Assembly (NCBI RefSeq): GCF_024710845.1
Contig: NZ_JANJTZ010000010.1
Coordinates: 1-64,000, forward strand
Direction of reading: 5' to 3'
DNA: 64,000 nt
Origin: Mesorhizobium sp.
Lineage (GTDB): Bacteria; Pseudomonadota; Alphaproteobacteria; Rhizobiales; Rhizobiaceae
Shown piece by piece: positions 7,601 to 16,778 of the stretch. How positions within the stretch are numbered: position 1 is the stretch's first letter; each line of letters begins with the position of its first letter. The translations under genes and the position numbers were made by a program. The notes beneath the pieces were generated by a model. It had not been told where the DNA came from, did no database searches, and saw only the letters and a list, made by a program, of their open reading frames with translations.

Positions 7601-10123
7601 GCCCTCGAATTCCGGCTTGATGCCGATCACCGGGCCTTCAGTCTTGATGCCGAGGTCGAGCGAGCGCTCGACGGCGCGGCCGCCGCCCTCGCGCATGCGC
7701 ACGACCACTTCGCCCACCAGAAGCCGGGTGGTGGAGGGGACTTCGTCGATGGTCACCTCGAAGGAGGCCTTGCCGTCCTCGTCGGTCAGCGGCAGTTCTT
7801 CCAGCTCGCTGCGGGTCGACTGTCCGTCGTCGCCGCCTTCCTCGTCGGCGAGGCCGAACTGGTAGCCGTCGAAGCCGTCCCATTCGCGGGTGGTGGAGAC
7901 GTTGACCTCGCCTTCCATCGAGAGGCCGGCGGCCGGGGCGCCGTAGAGATACCGGCCGTCGACATTGATCGTCGCGGGCTCGCCGACAGCGACCTCATCC
8001 TGCTCGCTTGTCATGTCGAACTCGATCCGGTCGGGCGTGAAATCCTCGACCAGGAAGGAGATTTCCGACAGCGGCGAGGCCTTGGGATCGGTGTAGACCC
8101 GCGCCGTCCAGGTACCGCGCATGGCGTTGTCGGTGAGCGCGAGCTCGGCGTGATGGCCGCCGAGCTCGGCGCCGGTCGTCACCTCGCGGGTATTCTCGAC
8201 CCCGTCCGGGCGTGAGAAGACGATGGTCAGCGGCAGGTTGGCGATCGCCTTGGCGCGGTCGTCGCGGGCGAGCGCCTGAAGGTGGACCGTCTCGCCGGCG
8301 CGGTAGATGCCGCGCTCGGTCCAGGCATAGATGTCGATGGCGCCGGGCGTTTCACGACCCTCGACGCCGCGGTCGGACAGGTCGAAGCCGGCGCGCGTCA
8401 TGTCGAGGAAGACGAAATCGCCGGATGCCTGGGCGGTGACGAGCGCGGGCGTCAGGCCGCCTTCGCCGCGCACGAGGCCGGGCGTGAAGGTGGCGCGGCC
8501 GGAGGCGTCGGTCGTTGCCTTGCCGAGAACCTCGTTGTTGCGGGCGAGAAGCTGCAGCTCGATGTTCGCCAGCGGCTTGGCGGTCGACAGCGAGCGGGCG
8601 AAGACGGTCAGCCCGTCCTCGGCGGTGTAGGTGGCAAGCCCGATGTCGGAGACGACGAACCACTGCGTCGCCTTGGTGTCCCATTCATTGTCAGTGCCGT
8701 CGGCGGGTTCGGCGACGAGCACGTAGACGCCCGGCTTGCGCTCGGGCAGGGCCTCGTCGACCGGGAAGGAGGTGGTGACCTCCTCGTTGAGCTTCGGTTC
8801 GATGTCGATCGTGCCGGACCAGATCGGCTCACCCTGTTCGTCAGCGATGCGCTGGGCGTCGTAGCCGTCCATCTGGCGCAGGAAACGTTCATTGGAGATG
8901 GCGTCGGCCAGGCCGCGGTCGCCGATGCGGTAGAGCGACAGCTTCGCCGAGGATGCGTTGACGGTGACCAGCGGGACGCCACGGCGGGCCGTGGAGGGCA
9001 GGATGAAATTCTCGCCGGTGAAGCGGGCGGACGCGGCGCGGTCGCGGATGTAGATGTTGAGCGTGACCGGGCGTTCGATGACCTCGCCGATGGCGGCGGG
9101 CAGGCCCTGGCGGACGCTGATCGTATAATTCTTGCCGTGTTCGAGCCCTTCGGCGCAGATCTCGCGGTCGCCGGGGACGATCGCCGGCTTGTCCTGGCCG
9201 TCGACGGTGACGAAACTGGCGTAGTCGACGCCGGACTTGACCAGGGCTTCCGAGAACTGGACGCAGACGCGCGGCGTGCGGTTGTCGGAATCGATGGTGT
9301 GGTCGACGACGCGGAAGCCGTGCTTCTCGTAGAGGCTGTCGAAGGCGGACTGGACGCCGGCGTCGGCCACGAGCGCCAGGCTCGCCTTGTAAGCTTCGAG
9401 CGCCGGGCGCGGGTTGCTGCGCGTGTCGAGCGCCTGGGCAAGCAGGGCAAGCGATTCGGCGCGGCTGCCGGTGGTGCGGGTGAGCTGGTAGGCTGCGATG
9501 GCCGCCGAGGTCGCGTTCTGGCGCCAGCTCCAGGAATCGTTCTGGTTCAAAGCGACGACGCCCATCGCGGCGCGGGCGAGGCCCATCCACAGCGCCGGAT
9601 CGGTCTTCGAGATCGAGATCGCGGCCGCCCAGGCGCCCGCGGCACCGCGCGGATCGCCGCCCGCCGCCATGTTGGTGGCGCTCTCGACCAGGCCGGCCAG
9701 ACCGAGCTCGGGCGACGCCACCGCGTTCTCGATGCCGGTGCGGTAGCGCACTGTCTCGTCGAGCATGTAGGCGGGGACGAAGGCGAGCGCGTCAGGCGCG
9801 CCGATGTCCGGATCGGAGGAGCGGGTGACGACCTTGCCGGCGACGGCACCGGCGAAGGTGTTGAGCTTGTTGTAGTCCGACTTGAGGAAGCACCACTTCA
9901 CCTTCGTGTTGTAGGTGAAGGCGCGGCAGGCCGAATCGCCGAGGCAGGCCGCTTCGCACTGGTTGAGGGTAACGTTCTGGACGGTGCGCAGGTCGAAGCC
10001 GAAATAGTCCGAATTCTGGCTCCTTTCGATGGACCTCGTGTCCGTCTGGGCCGCCGCGCCGCCTGCAAGGCCGACGATCAGACCGAATGCCGCGAAGGCG
10101 CGCGCCAGAAATCTCTTCGCCAT
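4652..10123 (-). CDS. Bacterial alpha-2-macroglobulin with N-terminal PAN/Apple domain
   Basis: An 1823-residue periplasmic protease-trapping protein. The ATG at 10123 is preferred over an in-frame ATG 45 bp upstream because GGGGGA precedes it and it opens a Sec signal peptide (MAKRFLARAFAAFG, cleavage after AAA). There is no lipobox, unlike E. coli YfhM. Residues ~50-95 form a cysteine-rich PAN/Apple-like domain (CEAACLGDSACRAFTYN). MG-type beta domains follow. The thioester motif CAEQ is intact at Cys1375-Gln1378 (bases 5990-6001) within PYGCAEQTTSRALP, followed by the helical TED domain and a C-terminal receptor-like domain. This is the covalently trapping subclass. It is co-transcribed with pbpC and divergent from tamA. 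Confidence 0.93.
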   Translation of the reverse strand: MAKRFLARAFAAFGLIVGLAGGAAAQTDTRSIERSQNSDYFGFDLRTVQNVTLNQCEAACLGDSACRAFTYNTKVKWCFLKSDYNKLNTFAGAVAGKVVTRSSDPDIGAPDALAFVPAYMLDETVRYRTGIENAVASPELGLAGLVESATNMAAGGDPRGAAGAWAAAISISKTDPALWMGLARAAMGVVALNQNDSWSWRQNATSAAIAAYQLTRTTGSRAESLALLAQALDTRSNPRPALEAYKASLALVADAGVQSAFDSLYEKHGFRVVDHTIDSDNRTPRVCVQFSEALVKSGVDYASFVTVDGQDKPAIVPGDREICAEGLEHGKNYTISVRQGLPAAIGEVIERPVTLNIYIRDRAASARFTGENFILPSTARRGVPLVTVNASSAKLSLYRIGDRGLADAISNERFLRQMDGYDAQRIADEQGEPIWSGTIDIEPKLNEEVTTSFPVDEALPERKPGVYVLVAEPADGTDNEWDTKATQWFVVSDIGLATYTAEDGLTVFARSLSTAKPLANIELQLLARNNEVLGKATTDASGRATFTPGLVRGEGGLTPALVTAQASGDFVFLDMTRAGFDLSDRGVEGRETPGAIDIYAWTERGIYRAGETVHLQALARDDRAKAIANLPLTIVFSRPDGVENTREVTTGAELGGHHAELALTDNAMRGTWTARVYTDPKASPLSEISFLVEDFTPDRIEFDMTSEQDEVAVGEPATINVDGRYLYGAPAAGLSMEGEVNVSTTREWDGFDGYQFGLADEEGGDDGQSTRSELEELPLTDEDGKASFEVTIDEVPSTTRLLVGEVVVRMREGGGRAVERSLDLGIKTEGPVIGIKPEFEGDTVREGTSANFKVIAVDPDGERQDLANMDWSLVRVERNYQWYRSNDAWAYEPVTFTTKIADGKLDAKAGAEAALSLPVTWGRYRLEITAPDASGPATSVEFDAGWYVSATSTETPDGLEVALDKPAYAPGETARLNISPRFAGEVLVTVGADRLLATYTATVPEGGTTIDIPVSADWGAGAYVTAALYRPGEAQESRMPMRAIGLKWLQVDPASRTIGVSLETPQKMEPRRPLVIPVALSNVPAGEKAYVTVAAVDVGILNLTSYTPPDAGKWYYGQRKLGIEMRDIYGRLIDGSLGAMGRLRTGGDGGMQTTGSPPTEKLVAFFSGIVEVGPDGRASVSFDIPQFNGTARVMAVAWSGTALGRAQADVIIRDPVVVTASMPKFLTPGDRAELRLDIANTDGPAGDYKLALKGTGLILDGGDETLNLAAGKTETVTVPLAAGDSAFATIDVSLTHASGLTVAQTLTAPIRPAVLPVTTRQVVTLAANTGSVKVDSGLLAESVRQGATVSVGVSRSAALDIPAMLMTLDRYPYGCAEQTTSRALPLLYLSELSAEAGMADDPDVRKRVQDAIVRVLSYQSSSGSFGLWGPGYGDLWLDAYVTDFLTRAREQKYDVPAEGFDQALRNLQNSLSYDVNIEEKGNEIAYALYVLARNKKASVGDLRYYSDTQIGQFRTPLARAHLAAGLALYGDNVRSEAAFGSAFQLARATEGKTLDRSDYGSALRDGAAMLALAAESRPAPALIPSMVQLVSQERNMSRWTSTQEEAWMLLAARAIKAGSNDIKLNVNGQPHTGNFSVRKTADDLDAAPVVISNTSNEPLEAVLTTVAAPLDPLPAGGDGFAIERTYYTLDGEEANITEAAQNERYVVVLKVTERNAWPSRVLVSDLLPAGFQIDNPSIVGSASLVNFDWLGDIEPVHVEFRDDRFIAAFNRDGSSDREFNLAYVVRAVTPGDYAHPAATVEDMYRPQFSARTSTGRMQVLAAQ

Positions 10124-10432
10124 TTGGTTTTCCCCCAATGTGGAATGCGGTCGGTGCAACCGGCGCATGCCAATGCGCCCGGGCCGATCCCTAGACTATC
10201 AGTTCCAGCTACGTAAGCTTTTCCAGAATCGTGGCGGGATTCTGTTTGCGGATAACAAAATCTTAATGGACGTATCCAAGGCGTGAGCCTCCGCGGGCGC
10301 ATTGAGTTTGCCGCTGCTTCGGACCGCGTGTTAAGCACCGATTGTATCCGCCCCATGCCGTGGGGGCGGGTATGGATAACGAAAGCTCTCGAAGTTCACC
10401 GTAATTTTAACGATTGGAGCTAGTGTCCGGCC
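10124..10432. other. Divergent intergenic region between the macroglobulin gene and tamA
   Basis: A stretch of 309 bp without a gene. It must carry the promoters of both transcription units. It contains a GC-rich hairpin at 10348-10369 (CCGCCCC / GGGGGCGG, loop ATGCCGT) nested between TATCC and GGATA. That hairpin has no following T-tract, so it is not a convincing terminator. No clear -35/-10 pair could be assigned by eye. Confidence 0.5.
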
Positions 10433-12376
10433 ATGTTGTGTTGCGTAGCGAATGTGCGGAGGGCCGGCGCGGTTGTGCGCGCGTCCCTGCGTCTTTCGCT
10501 GGCTGCGGCCGTTCTGGGCGCGACCGCGGCAGCGACGATCGTGCCGGCGCAGGCCTTCGAGCTGTTCGGCATGAAGCTGTTCGGCGGCAAGGACGAGGAA
10601 GCCGACGTCGCCGATCCTGTCCGCTACACGGTCAGCCTCGACCTCAGCCGGACCGACGATTCCCTTCACGGCAAGCTCAAGAACGCCTCGACGCTCGTCG
10701 CCGACGAAGACCGGCCGGTGTCCGGGTCGCTCGGTATCCTTGCCAAGGCGCGCAACGAGCGCGAACTGCTCGTCGCCGCGCTCTACGAGGAAGCGCGCTA
10801 TGACGGCACGGTCGAGGTCACGATCGACGGCCGTTCGATCGATGAACTGGAGCCGGACGCCCAGTTCGACACGTCGCGGCCGGTGCCGATCACGGTGACG
10901 GTCGACGCCGGAGAGCGGTTTACGCTCGGCGATGTCGTCGTCAGCGGCGACGTCGGCGGCGTCCAGCCGGAAGAATTCGGCCTCGTGACTGGGGGCGATG
11001 CCAGTTCGACGGCGATCCTGCGGGCCGAGAACCAGATCCTGCGCGCGCTGAAACAGGAGGGCAGGCCGCTCGCGGCCGTGGCCGAGCGCGAGGTGATCGC
11101 CGACCACGCCACCAAGACGCTCGACGTGATGATGGCTTTCGCCTCCGGGCCAATCGCGCCCTTCGGCGACACGACCGTCGAGGGCACGGAGGCGGTCGAC
11201 GCCGAATTCACCGCCTACATGGCCGATATCGAGCGGGGGAAAACCTATTCGCCCGAGGATATCGAGGACGCGCGCGAGCGGCTTCTAGCGCTCGGGGTGT
11301 TCGATTCCGTGACGGTCAAGGAGCGCGACAAGCTCGATCCGGACGGCTCAATTCCCGTCGACGTGCAGGTGAGCGAGCGCAAGTTCCGCTTTTTCGGCGT
11401 CGGCGCCACCCTGTCCAGCACCGACGGCGCCGGCATCGAAGGCTATTGGGGCCACCGCAACCTGTTCGGGCGGGCCGAGAAGCTCAGGCTCGAAGGCTCG
11501 ATCAGCCGGATCGGCGAGACGGGCGACTACAAGGATCTCGACTACAAGGCGGCGCTGCTGTTCGAAAAGCCGGGGCGCGTGGGCCCGGCCTCGAAGTTCA
11601 CCTACGACATCAAGCTCGTGTCGGAACATCCTGATGCATATGATCGCCTGTCGTTCAGCACCGGCGCGGGCATTTCCTACGAAATCACCAAGCAGCAGAC
11701 GCTGTCGGGCCAGTTGCGGCTGGAATACACCGACCTGACGGACGTCTTCTTTCCGCTTGGCAGGAAATACCTGCTCGTCTCGACGCCGATCGAATATGTC
11801 TACGACACGCGCGACAACAAGCTGAACCCCAAGAAGGGCTGGCGCGCGCTCGCCTTCGTCGAACCGACCATCGACGCCTATTCCGGCGCGACCTTCGTCA
11901 AGCTTCGGGGCGAAGGGTCGGTCTACCGGGCTATCGACGGCAACGGCCGGATCGTAGCCGCGGGGCGCGTCGCGGCGGGCAGCATCGTCGGTGCCGGCCT
12001 CGACGACATTCCCGCCGACAGGCGCTTCTACTCCGGCGGCGGCGGCTCGGTGCGCGGTTACGCCTACCAGGCGATCGGGCCGCGCATCTTCAGCAATGGT
12101 GAGTGGGTCCCGACCGGCGGCCGCTCCTATGCCGAGGCGTCGGCAGAGCTGCGCGTGCAGGTCACCGAGAGCTTCGGCGTCGTGCCTTTCATCGACGCGG
12201 GCACGGTGTCGGAAGACCAGTTCCCCGACTTCAGCGACGTCCGCGTCGGCGCGGGCGTCGGCGTGCGCTACATCACGCCCTTCGGACCGCTCAGGGTCGA
12301 CGCCGCGGTGCCGCTCAACAGGCGTCCCGGTGACGCCTCATTCGGTATATATGCCGGCATCGGTCAGGCGTTCTGA
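10433..12376 (+). CDS. tamA: Outer-membrane translocation and assembly module TamA (BamA/Omp85 family)
   Basis: A 647-residue outer-membrane protein. A hydrophobic signal segment (residues ~17-40, ending AQAF) is followed by POTRA-like repeats (~50-280) and a 16-strand Omp85 barrel. The L6 lock motif is visible as GGGGSVRGYAYQ near residue 540, and the chain ends with the outer-membrane C-terminal signature YAGIGQAF (terminal Phe). With TamB, encoded 21 bp downstream, it spans the envelope and takes part in outer-membrane protein assembly and lipid transport. The ATG at 10433 is the first in frame. The context (tamA directly before tamB) distinguishes it from BamA, which is longer and has five POTRA domains. 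Confidence 0.92.
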   Translation: MLCCVANVRRAGAVVRASLRLSLAAAVLGATAAATIVPAQAFELFGMKLFGGKDEEADVADPVRYTVSLDLSRTDDSLHGKLKNASTLVADEDRPVSGSLGILAKARNERELLVAALYEEARYDGTVEVTIDGRSIDELEPDAQFDTSRPVPITVTVDAGERFTLGDVVVSGDVGGVQPEEFGLVTGGDASSTAILRAENQILRALKQEGRPLAAVAEREVIADHATKTLDVMMAFASGPIAPFGDTTVEGTEAVDAEFTAYMADIERGKTYSPEDIEDARERLLALGVFDSVTVKERDKLDPDGSIPVDVQVSERKFRFFGVGATLSSTDGAGIEGYWGHRNLFGRAEKLRLEGSISRIGETGDYKDLDYKAALLFEKPGRVGPASKFTYDIKLVSEHPDAYDRLSFSTGAGISYEITKQQTLSGQLRLEYTDLTDVFFPLGRKYLLVSTPIEYVYDTRDNKLNPKKGWRALAFVEPTIDAYSGATFVKLRGEGSVYRAIDGNGRIVAAGRVAAGSIVGAGLDDIPADRRFYSGGGGSVRGYAYQAIGPRIFSNGEWVPTGGRSYAEASAELRVQVTESFGVVPFIDAGTVSEDQFPDFSDVRVGAGVGVRYITPFGPLRVDAAVPLNRRPGDASFGIYAGIGQAF

Positions 12377-12397
12377 TCTGATTCCCGGAGAAGCCCA

Positions 12398-15300
12398 TTG
12401 CCGCGCGGCTTGCGGATCATTCGAAATGTCGTCCTGACCGTCGTCGCCACCGCGCTCTTGGCGGCCGGCGCGCTGACGCTGACGCCGCCCGGCCGCGGCC
12501 TGCTGGCCTCGATTGCGTCGGGCCTGGCGTCGGGCGAAGGCAGGACCGTCAAGATCGGCGGCATCCGGGGCATCTGGAGCGGGCCGCTGTCGGTCGATAC
12601 GGTTATCGTCGAAGATAGCGCAGGCCCGTGGCTGGCGCTGCGCGACGTCAGCACGGACATTTCCTATCTCGACCTGATCGCAATGAAGGTCAGCGCCGAT
12701 GTACTGCGCGTCGGCCGCATCGAGGTGGCGCGACGGCCGCTCGCCGCGCCCGACGACGGGTCTTCGGCCGGATTCCAGCTCCCGGTCGACATCGACATCC
12801 GCAAGATCGAGCTGCCGGAGATAGCGCTCGGCGCTGACCTCGCCGGCGAGGTGGCGACGCTCAACGCGACGTCGAAGCTCGTTGCCACCGCCTCGCCGCT
12901 CAGGATCGAGACCGAGGCGCAGGTGGCCCGCACCGACCAACGCCAGGGCGACCTCGATCTGACGCTCGTATTTGCGCCCGACGAGAACCGGCTGGATCTG
13001 AAGGTCGAAGGGCATGAGCCGCAGGGCGGCGTGATCGCCAACCTGCTCAAACTGCCCGGCGCGCCGCCGGTATCGATCGCGATAGAGGGCAGCGGGCCAG
13101 CGTCGGACTGGCGCGGCCAGGGCGCGATCGCCGTCAACGAGGCGGTCGCGGCGAAGTTCACCGGGCGCCACCAGTTCGTCGAGGGCGGAAGCCGCGTCGA
13201 ACTGAACGCGGAGGGAGAGTTCGCGCAATTTATTCCGCCGCAATTCCAGGCGCTCGCGGCCGGGCAGGCGCAGGTCGCCTTTGCGGGCACGTTCCGCACC
13301 GATGGCGGAATCGCGATCGAGGCGGCGTCGATCACCTCCGACGGGCTGACGGGCAAGGCCTCGGGCAGCGTCGATCCGCAGGGCGTCAGCGACCTGACGT
13401 TCAACATCCGGGCGGCCGGCGAGCCCGTGGCGCTGTCGTTTGCCGAAGGAGAAAATCAGATTTCGCTGGCGATCCGCAGCGCCGAGGGCAGCATCGCGGG
13501 AACCGGCGGCAAGCCCAGCCTCGATGCCACCGTCTCGCTCGCTTCGCTCGTCCATCCGCAAGCGACACTGCGCGACATCGGTGTGGACCTGTCGTCGCCG
13601 GGCTTCGACGTGGCGACGCGCACCGGGCCGGTTACCGTGCGCGGCCGGATCGGCGCCGCCGAGACGCTGATCGCGCCGCTGGTGCCCTTCCTTGTCGGAC
13701 AGATTGCGCTCGCGGTGGACGCGGAAATCGGCGCCGATGCAATCGAGGTACGCGCGGCATCGATCGAGAACGACGCGATCAAGGCTTCGGCGGCCGGCAC
13801 GCTTTCGCGCCTGGACGGCCAGGCGACATTCGACCTCAACGCGGACGTCGCCCGTGCGGCGCTGCCGGCAGGCGCGCATGCCGTGCTGGGCGAGCGCGTC
13901 GTGCTGGCCGCCCGCGTGACGCGCGACGCAGAGCGGAACATCGACGCCTCCGGCCTGCAGGTGACGTCCGGACCGCTGACGACGAGCGGGTCGATCCGCA
14001 TCGCCGCCGGCAAGGTGACGGCGGATCTCGAAGGCGCGCTCGCGGACCTGTCGCGGCTTGCCGCCGACGTGTCGGGCGCTGCCTCCTTCGAGCTGTCGGC
14101 GAGCGGGGCGCTGTTTGGCCCAGACCTCTCCGTCACCCTGTCGAGCGAGCGCGTCGAAAGCGGCGGCTACGCCGTCACCGGACTGTCGCTGAAGGCGACC
14201 GGCAAAGCCGATGCGGCCAATCCGGCTGCGGACGTGAGCCTTTCAGGCAAGGTGGGCGAGCAGGCGCTGGAGGGCGAAGCCAAGCTGTCGACCGAAGGGG
14301 GCAAGCGGGTGCTGTCGGGGCTGAACGTCTCGCTGGGCCAGAACCGCATCAGCGGCGATCTCCAGCTCGATGATGCATTCCTGCCAAGAGGCAGCATCGC
14401 CTTCGAACTGCCCGATATCGCGCCGCTGGCCGCACTTGCCCTGCAGAAAGTGTCGGGCAGCGCGACGGGCAGTATCTCGTTCGACACCGGCGCGGGCGGA
14501 CCTTCGGCGCGCATCGACGCGAAGGTGCCCGCCTTCTCCCGCGACACGCTCAGCGGCAAGGACATTTCGATCGAGGCGCAGGTCGCTAACTATCTGGCTG
14601 CGCCGGCCGTCTCAGGACGCATCCGCGCCGGCGCGGTCAATGCCGGGGCGGCGATCACGGCGGTCGACGTGGCGCTGTCGCGCGACGGGGCGTGGACGGC
14701 CTTCGACGGCAGCGCGACCGTCAACGGCATTCCGGCCAAGGCGGCCGGACGCGCCAGATTCGAGAACGGCGAGGCCACGGTGGAACTTTCGCGCGGCGGG
14801 GCGACCGTGCAGGGCGTGGCGGCGACGATCGCGGCACCGTCGACCATCGTCAACGTCGGCGGCGTGACGCGTATCGACAAACTGGTGCTGGGCCTTTCCG
14901 GCGGTACCGCCACGGTCAGCGGCACGGCGGGCGAAACGCTGGCACTGACGGCGCAGCTCGCCAAGGTTCCTGCGTCGATCGCGAACGGCTTTGCACCGGG
15001 CCTCGGCGCGGCCGGAACGGTGTCGGGCACGGTGCGCGTCAGCGGTGCGCCGTCGGCGCTGTCGATCGGCTACGACGTGCGACTGGCCGGCGCCGAGACG
15101 AGCCAGACCCGCTCGGCCGGGTTCGGCGCGATGGCCATCGCCTCGACCGGCACGTTCGCCGGCGGTGTGCTGCGCTTCCAGGCCGATGTCGGGGAGGGCG
15201 GCGGGTTGTCGATGAAGGGCGGCGGAACAGTGCAGACCGCAGGCTCCCGCGCGCTCGACGTGAAGTTCTCCGGCCGCCTGCCGTTCAGCTTCCTGACCCG

Positions 15301-16552
15301 GCGGCTCGCGGCGCAGGGGTTGGCACTCGACGGGGCGGCCGACATCTCGCTCACCGTCAGCGGCTCGACCAACTCTCCCGTCATCGGCGGGACGGTCAGG
15401 GCGTCGGGCGCGCGTTTCGTCGACGCGGGCTCGGGCATCGCCATCAACGGCATCAATGCTGACATCGCTTTGGGTTCGGGACGCGCGACGCTCCGCAGCT
15501 TCATCGGCACGATCTCGACCGGCGGGACGGTCTCGGCCGGTGGCACGGTCAGCCTCGACGGCGCGGCTGGTTTCCCGGCCGACCTGACCATCAAGGTGGT
15601 GGACGGGCGCTATACCGACGGGCGGATCGTGACCGCCAACTTCGGCGGCGACATCGCGGTCAGGGGCCCGCTCGCCTCGGCACCGACGCTCGGCGGCACG
15701 ATCAATCTCGGGCGCACCGTCATCACCATCCCCGAAAAGCTTTCGCCGGCGCTGTCGCGGCTCAACGTGCAGCACCGCAATGCGAGCGGTGCGGTCAAGA
15801 CGCAGGCCGAAGCGCTGAAGCCGGCGAGTTCCGGAAGCGGCGGCGGCGGGCTCATGCTGGACCTCTCGGTCAACGCGCCGAACCAGCTGTTCGTGCAGGG
15901 GCGGGGGCTGAATGCCGAACTCGGCGGGACGATCAGGCTGACCGGGCCGGCGTCTTCGCCGTCCGCGACAGGGCTGTTCACGCTGAGGCGCGGGCGGCTC
16001 GGGATCCTCGGGCGGCGGCTCGACTTCTCGAACGGCTCGATCGGCTTTTCCGGTTCGCTGGTGCCGACGCTCGATTTCGCCGCGACGTCGAGCGTCAACA
16101 GCTCAACGGTCACCGTGACGATCACTGGAGAGGCGACGAACCCGAAATTCTCCTTCTCCTCGAGTCCGTCGGCGCCGGAAGACGAGGTGCTGGCGCAACT
16201 GGTGTTTGGGCGGGCGATGGGCAGCCTGTCGCCGGTGCAGATCGCGCAGTTGGCGCAGGCCGCCGCCGTGCTCGCGGGCGTCGGCGGTTCGACCTCTTTG
16301 CTCGACAATCTGCAGGGCAAGCTCGGCGTCGACGACATCGACGTGAAGACGGACGACGAGACCGGCGACACCTCGGTTTCAGTCGGCAAATATCTCAACG
16401 ACCGTACCTATCTGTCGATCGAGAAAGGCTCCCAGCCGGGATCCGGCAAGGCGGCGATCGACCTGAATGTGGGCAAGGGTGTGAAGCTGCGCGGCGAAGC
16501 GACGGACAGCGGCGAGACGAAGGGCGGCATCTTCTTCGAGCGCGAATACTGA
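12398..16552 (+). CDS. tamB: Translocation and assembly module inner-membrane component TamB (DUF490)
   Basis: A 1384-residue AsmA-like/bridge-type lipid transfer protein. The TTG start at 12398 is supported by a CGGAGAA Shine-Dalgarno ~8 bases upstream and by the N-terminal signal anchor that follows at once (residues ~6-30). The body is a long run of repeated beta-strand units rich in Gly, Ala and Thr. The C-terminal ~350 residues are the TamB/DUF490 domain: SPSATGLFTLRRGRLGILG, LDFSNGSIGFSG, then EDEVLAQLVFGR and VGKYLNDRTYLSIEKG, ending FFEREY. It lies in an operon with tamA and forms the periplasm-spanning partner of the TamA barrel. Its length is at the usual family size. Confidence 0.93.
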   Translation: MPRGLRIIRNVVLTVVATALLAAGALTLTPPGRGLLASIASGLASGEGRTVKIGGIRGIWSGPLSVDTVIVEDSAGPWLALRDVSTDISYLDLIAMKVSADVLRVGRIEVARRPLAAPDDGSSAGFQLPVDIDIRKIELPEIALGADLAGEVATLNATSKLVATASPLRIETEAQVARTDQRQGDLDLTLVFAPDENRLDLKVEGHEPQGGVIANLLKLPGAPPVSIAIEGSGPASDWRGQGAIAVNEAVAAKFTGRHQFVEGGSRVELNAEGEFAQFIPPQFQALAAGQAQVAFAGTFRTDGGIAIEAASITSDGLTGKASGSVDPQGVSDLTFNIRAAGEPVALSFAEGENQISLAIRSAEGSIAGTGGKPSLDATVSLASLVHPQATLRDIGVDLSSPGFDVATRTGPVTVRGRIGAAETLIAPLVPFLVGQIALAVDAEIGADAIEVRAASIENDAIKASAAGTLSRLDGQATFDLNADVARAALPAGAHAVLGERVVLAARVTRDAERNIDASGLQVTSGPLTTSGSIRIAAGKVTADLEGALADLSRLAADVSGAASFELSASGALFGPDLSVTLSSERVESGGYAVTGLSLKATGKADAANPAADVSLSGKVGEQALEGEAKLSTEGGKRVLSGLNVSLGQNRISGDLQLDDAFLPRGSIAFELPDIAPLAALALQKVSGSATGSISFDTGAGGPSARIDAKVPAFSRDTLSGKDISIEAQVANYLAAPAVSGRIRAGAVNAGAAITAVDVALSRDGAWTAFDGSATVNGIPAKAAGRARFENGEATVELSRGGATVQGVAATIAAPSTIVNVGGVTRIDKLVLGLSGGTATVSGTAGETLALTAQLAKVPASIANGFAPGLGAAGTVSGTVRVSGAPSALSIGYDVRLAGAETSQTRSAGFGAMAIASTGTFAGGVLRFQADVGEGGGLSMKGGGTVQTAGSRALDVKFSGRLPFSFLTRRLAAQGLALDGAADISLTVSGSTNSPVIGGTVRASGARFVDAGSGIAINGINADIALGSGRATLRSFIGTISTGGTVSAGGTVSLDGAAGFPADLTIKVVDGRYTDGRIVTANFGGDIAVRGPLASAPTLGGTINLGRTVITIPEKLSPALSRLNVQHRNASGAVKTQAEALKPASSGSGGGGLMLDLSVNAPNQLFVQGRGLNAELGGTIRLTGPASSPSATGLFTLRRGRLGILGRRLDFSNGSIGFSGSLVPTLDFAATSSVNSSTVTVTITGEATNPKFSFSSSPSAPEDEVLAQLVFGRAMGSLSPVQIAQLAQAAAVLAGVGGSTSLLDNLQGKLGVDDIDVKTDDETGDTSVSVGKYLNDRTYLSIEKGSQPGSGKAAIDLNVGKGVKLRGEATDSGETKGGIFFEREY

Positions 16553-16778
16553 CGTCCGCGCGCGGCGAAGCGCGCCGCCCCGCCGATAGTTAAAAAAGTC
16601 TGATTTTCATGACGATTGCGAAAATTGCGCCAAGTTTGTCGCAATCGCGCCTTCTCTCCTTCACGCAGCGTTGCAGACTGTCATCCAACTTTCGGGCTTG
16701 CCGTCCTTTTGACAAAGGCGGCCGGATACGAAATGCTCAAAGGCAGAACGCCACTCAATGCTCAATGGGAGAGTCAAG
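16553..16778. promoter_or_regulatory. Leader region of the peptide ABC operon with a candidate -35 box
   Basis: A gap of 226 bp. A GC-rich hairpin (~16558-16578) follows tamB but lacks a T-tract. TTGACA at 16709-16714 is a perfect -35; the sequence 17 bp downstream (AATGCT) is only a weak -10. The start at 16779 is preceded by GGGAGAG. Confidence 0.3.

Noticed and set aside
6236-8215. Long open frame of ~659 residues opposite the macroglobulin gene
   Set aside because: It is low-complexity, Arg/Gly/Asp-rich translation antisense to a gene with clear domains, an effect of GC-rich codon use.
10348-10369. GC-rich hairpin as a rho-independent terminator
   Set aside because: No T-tract follows, and it lies in a divergent promoter region where no terminator is expected.
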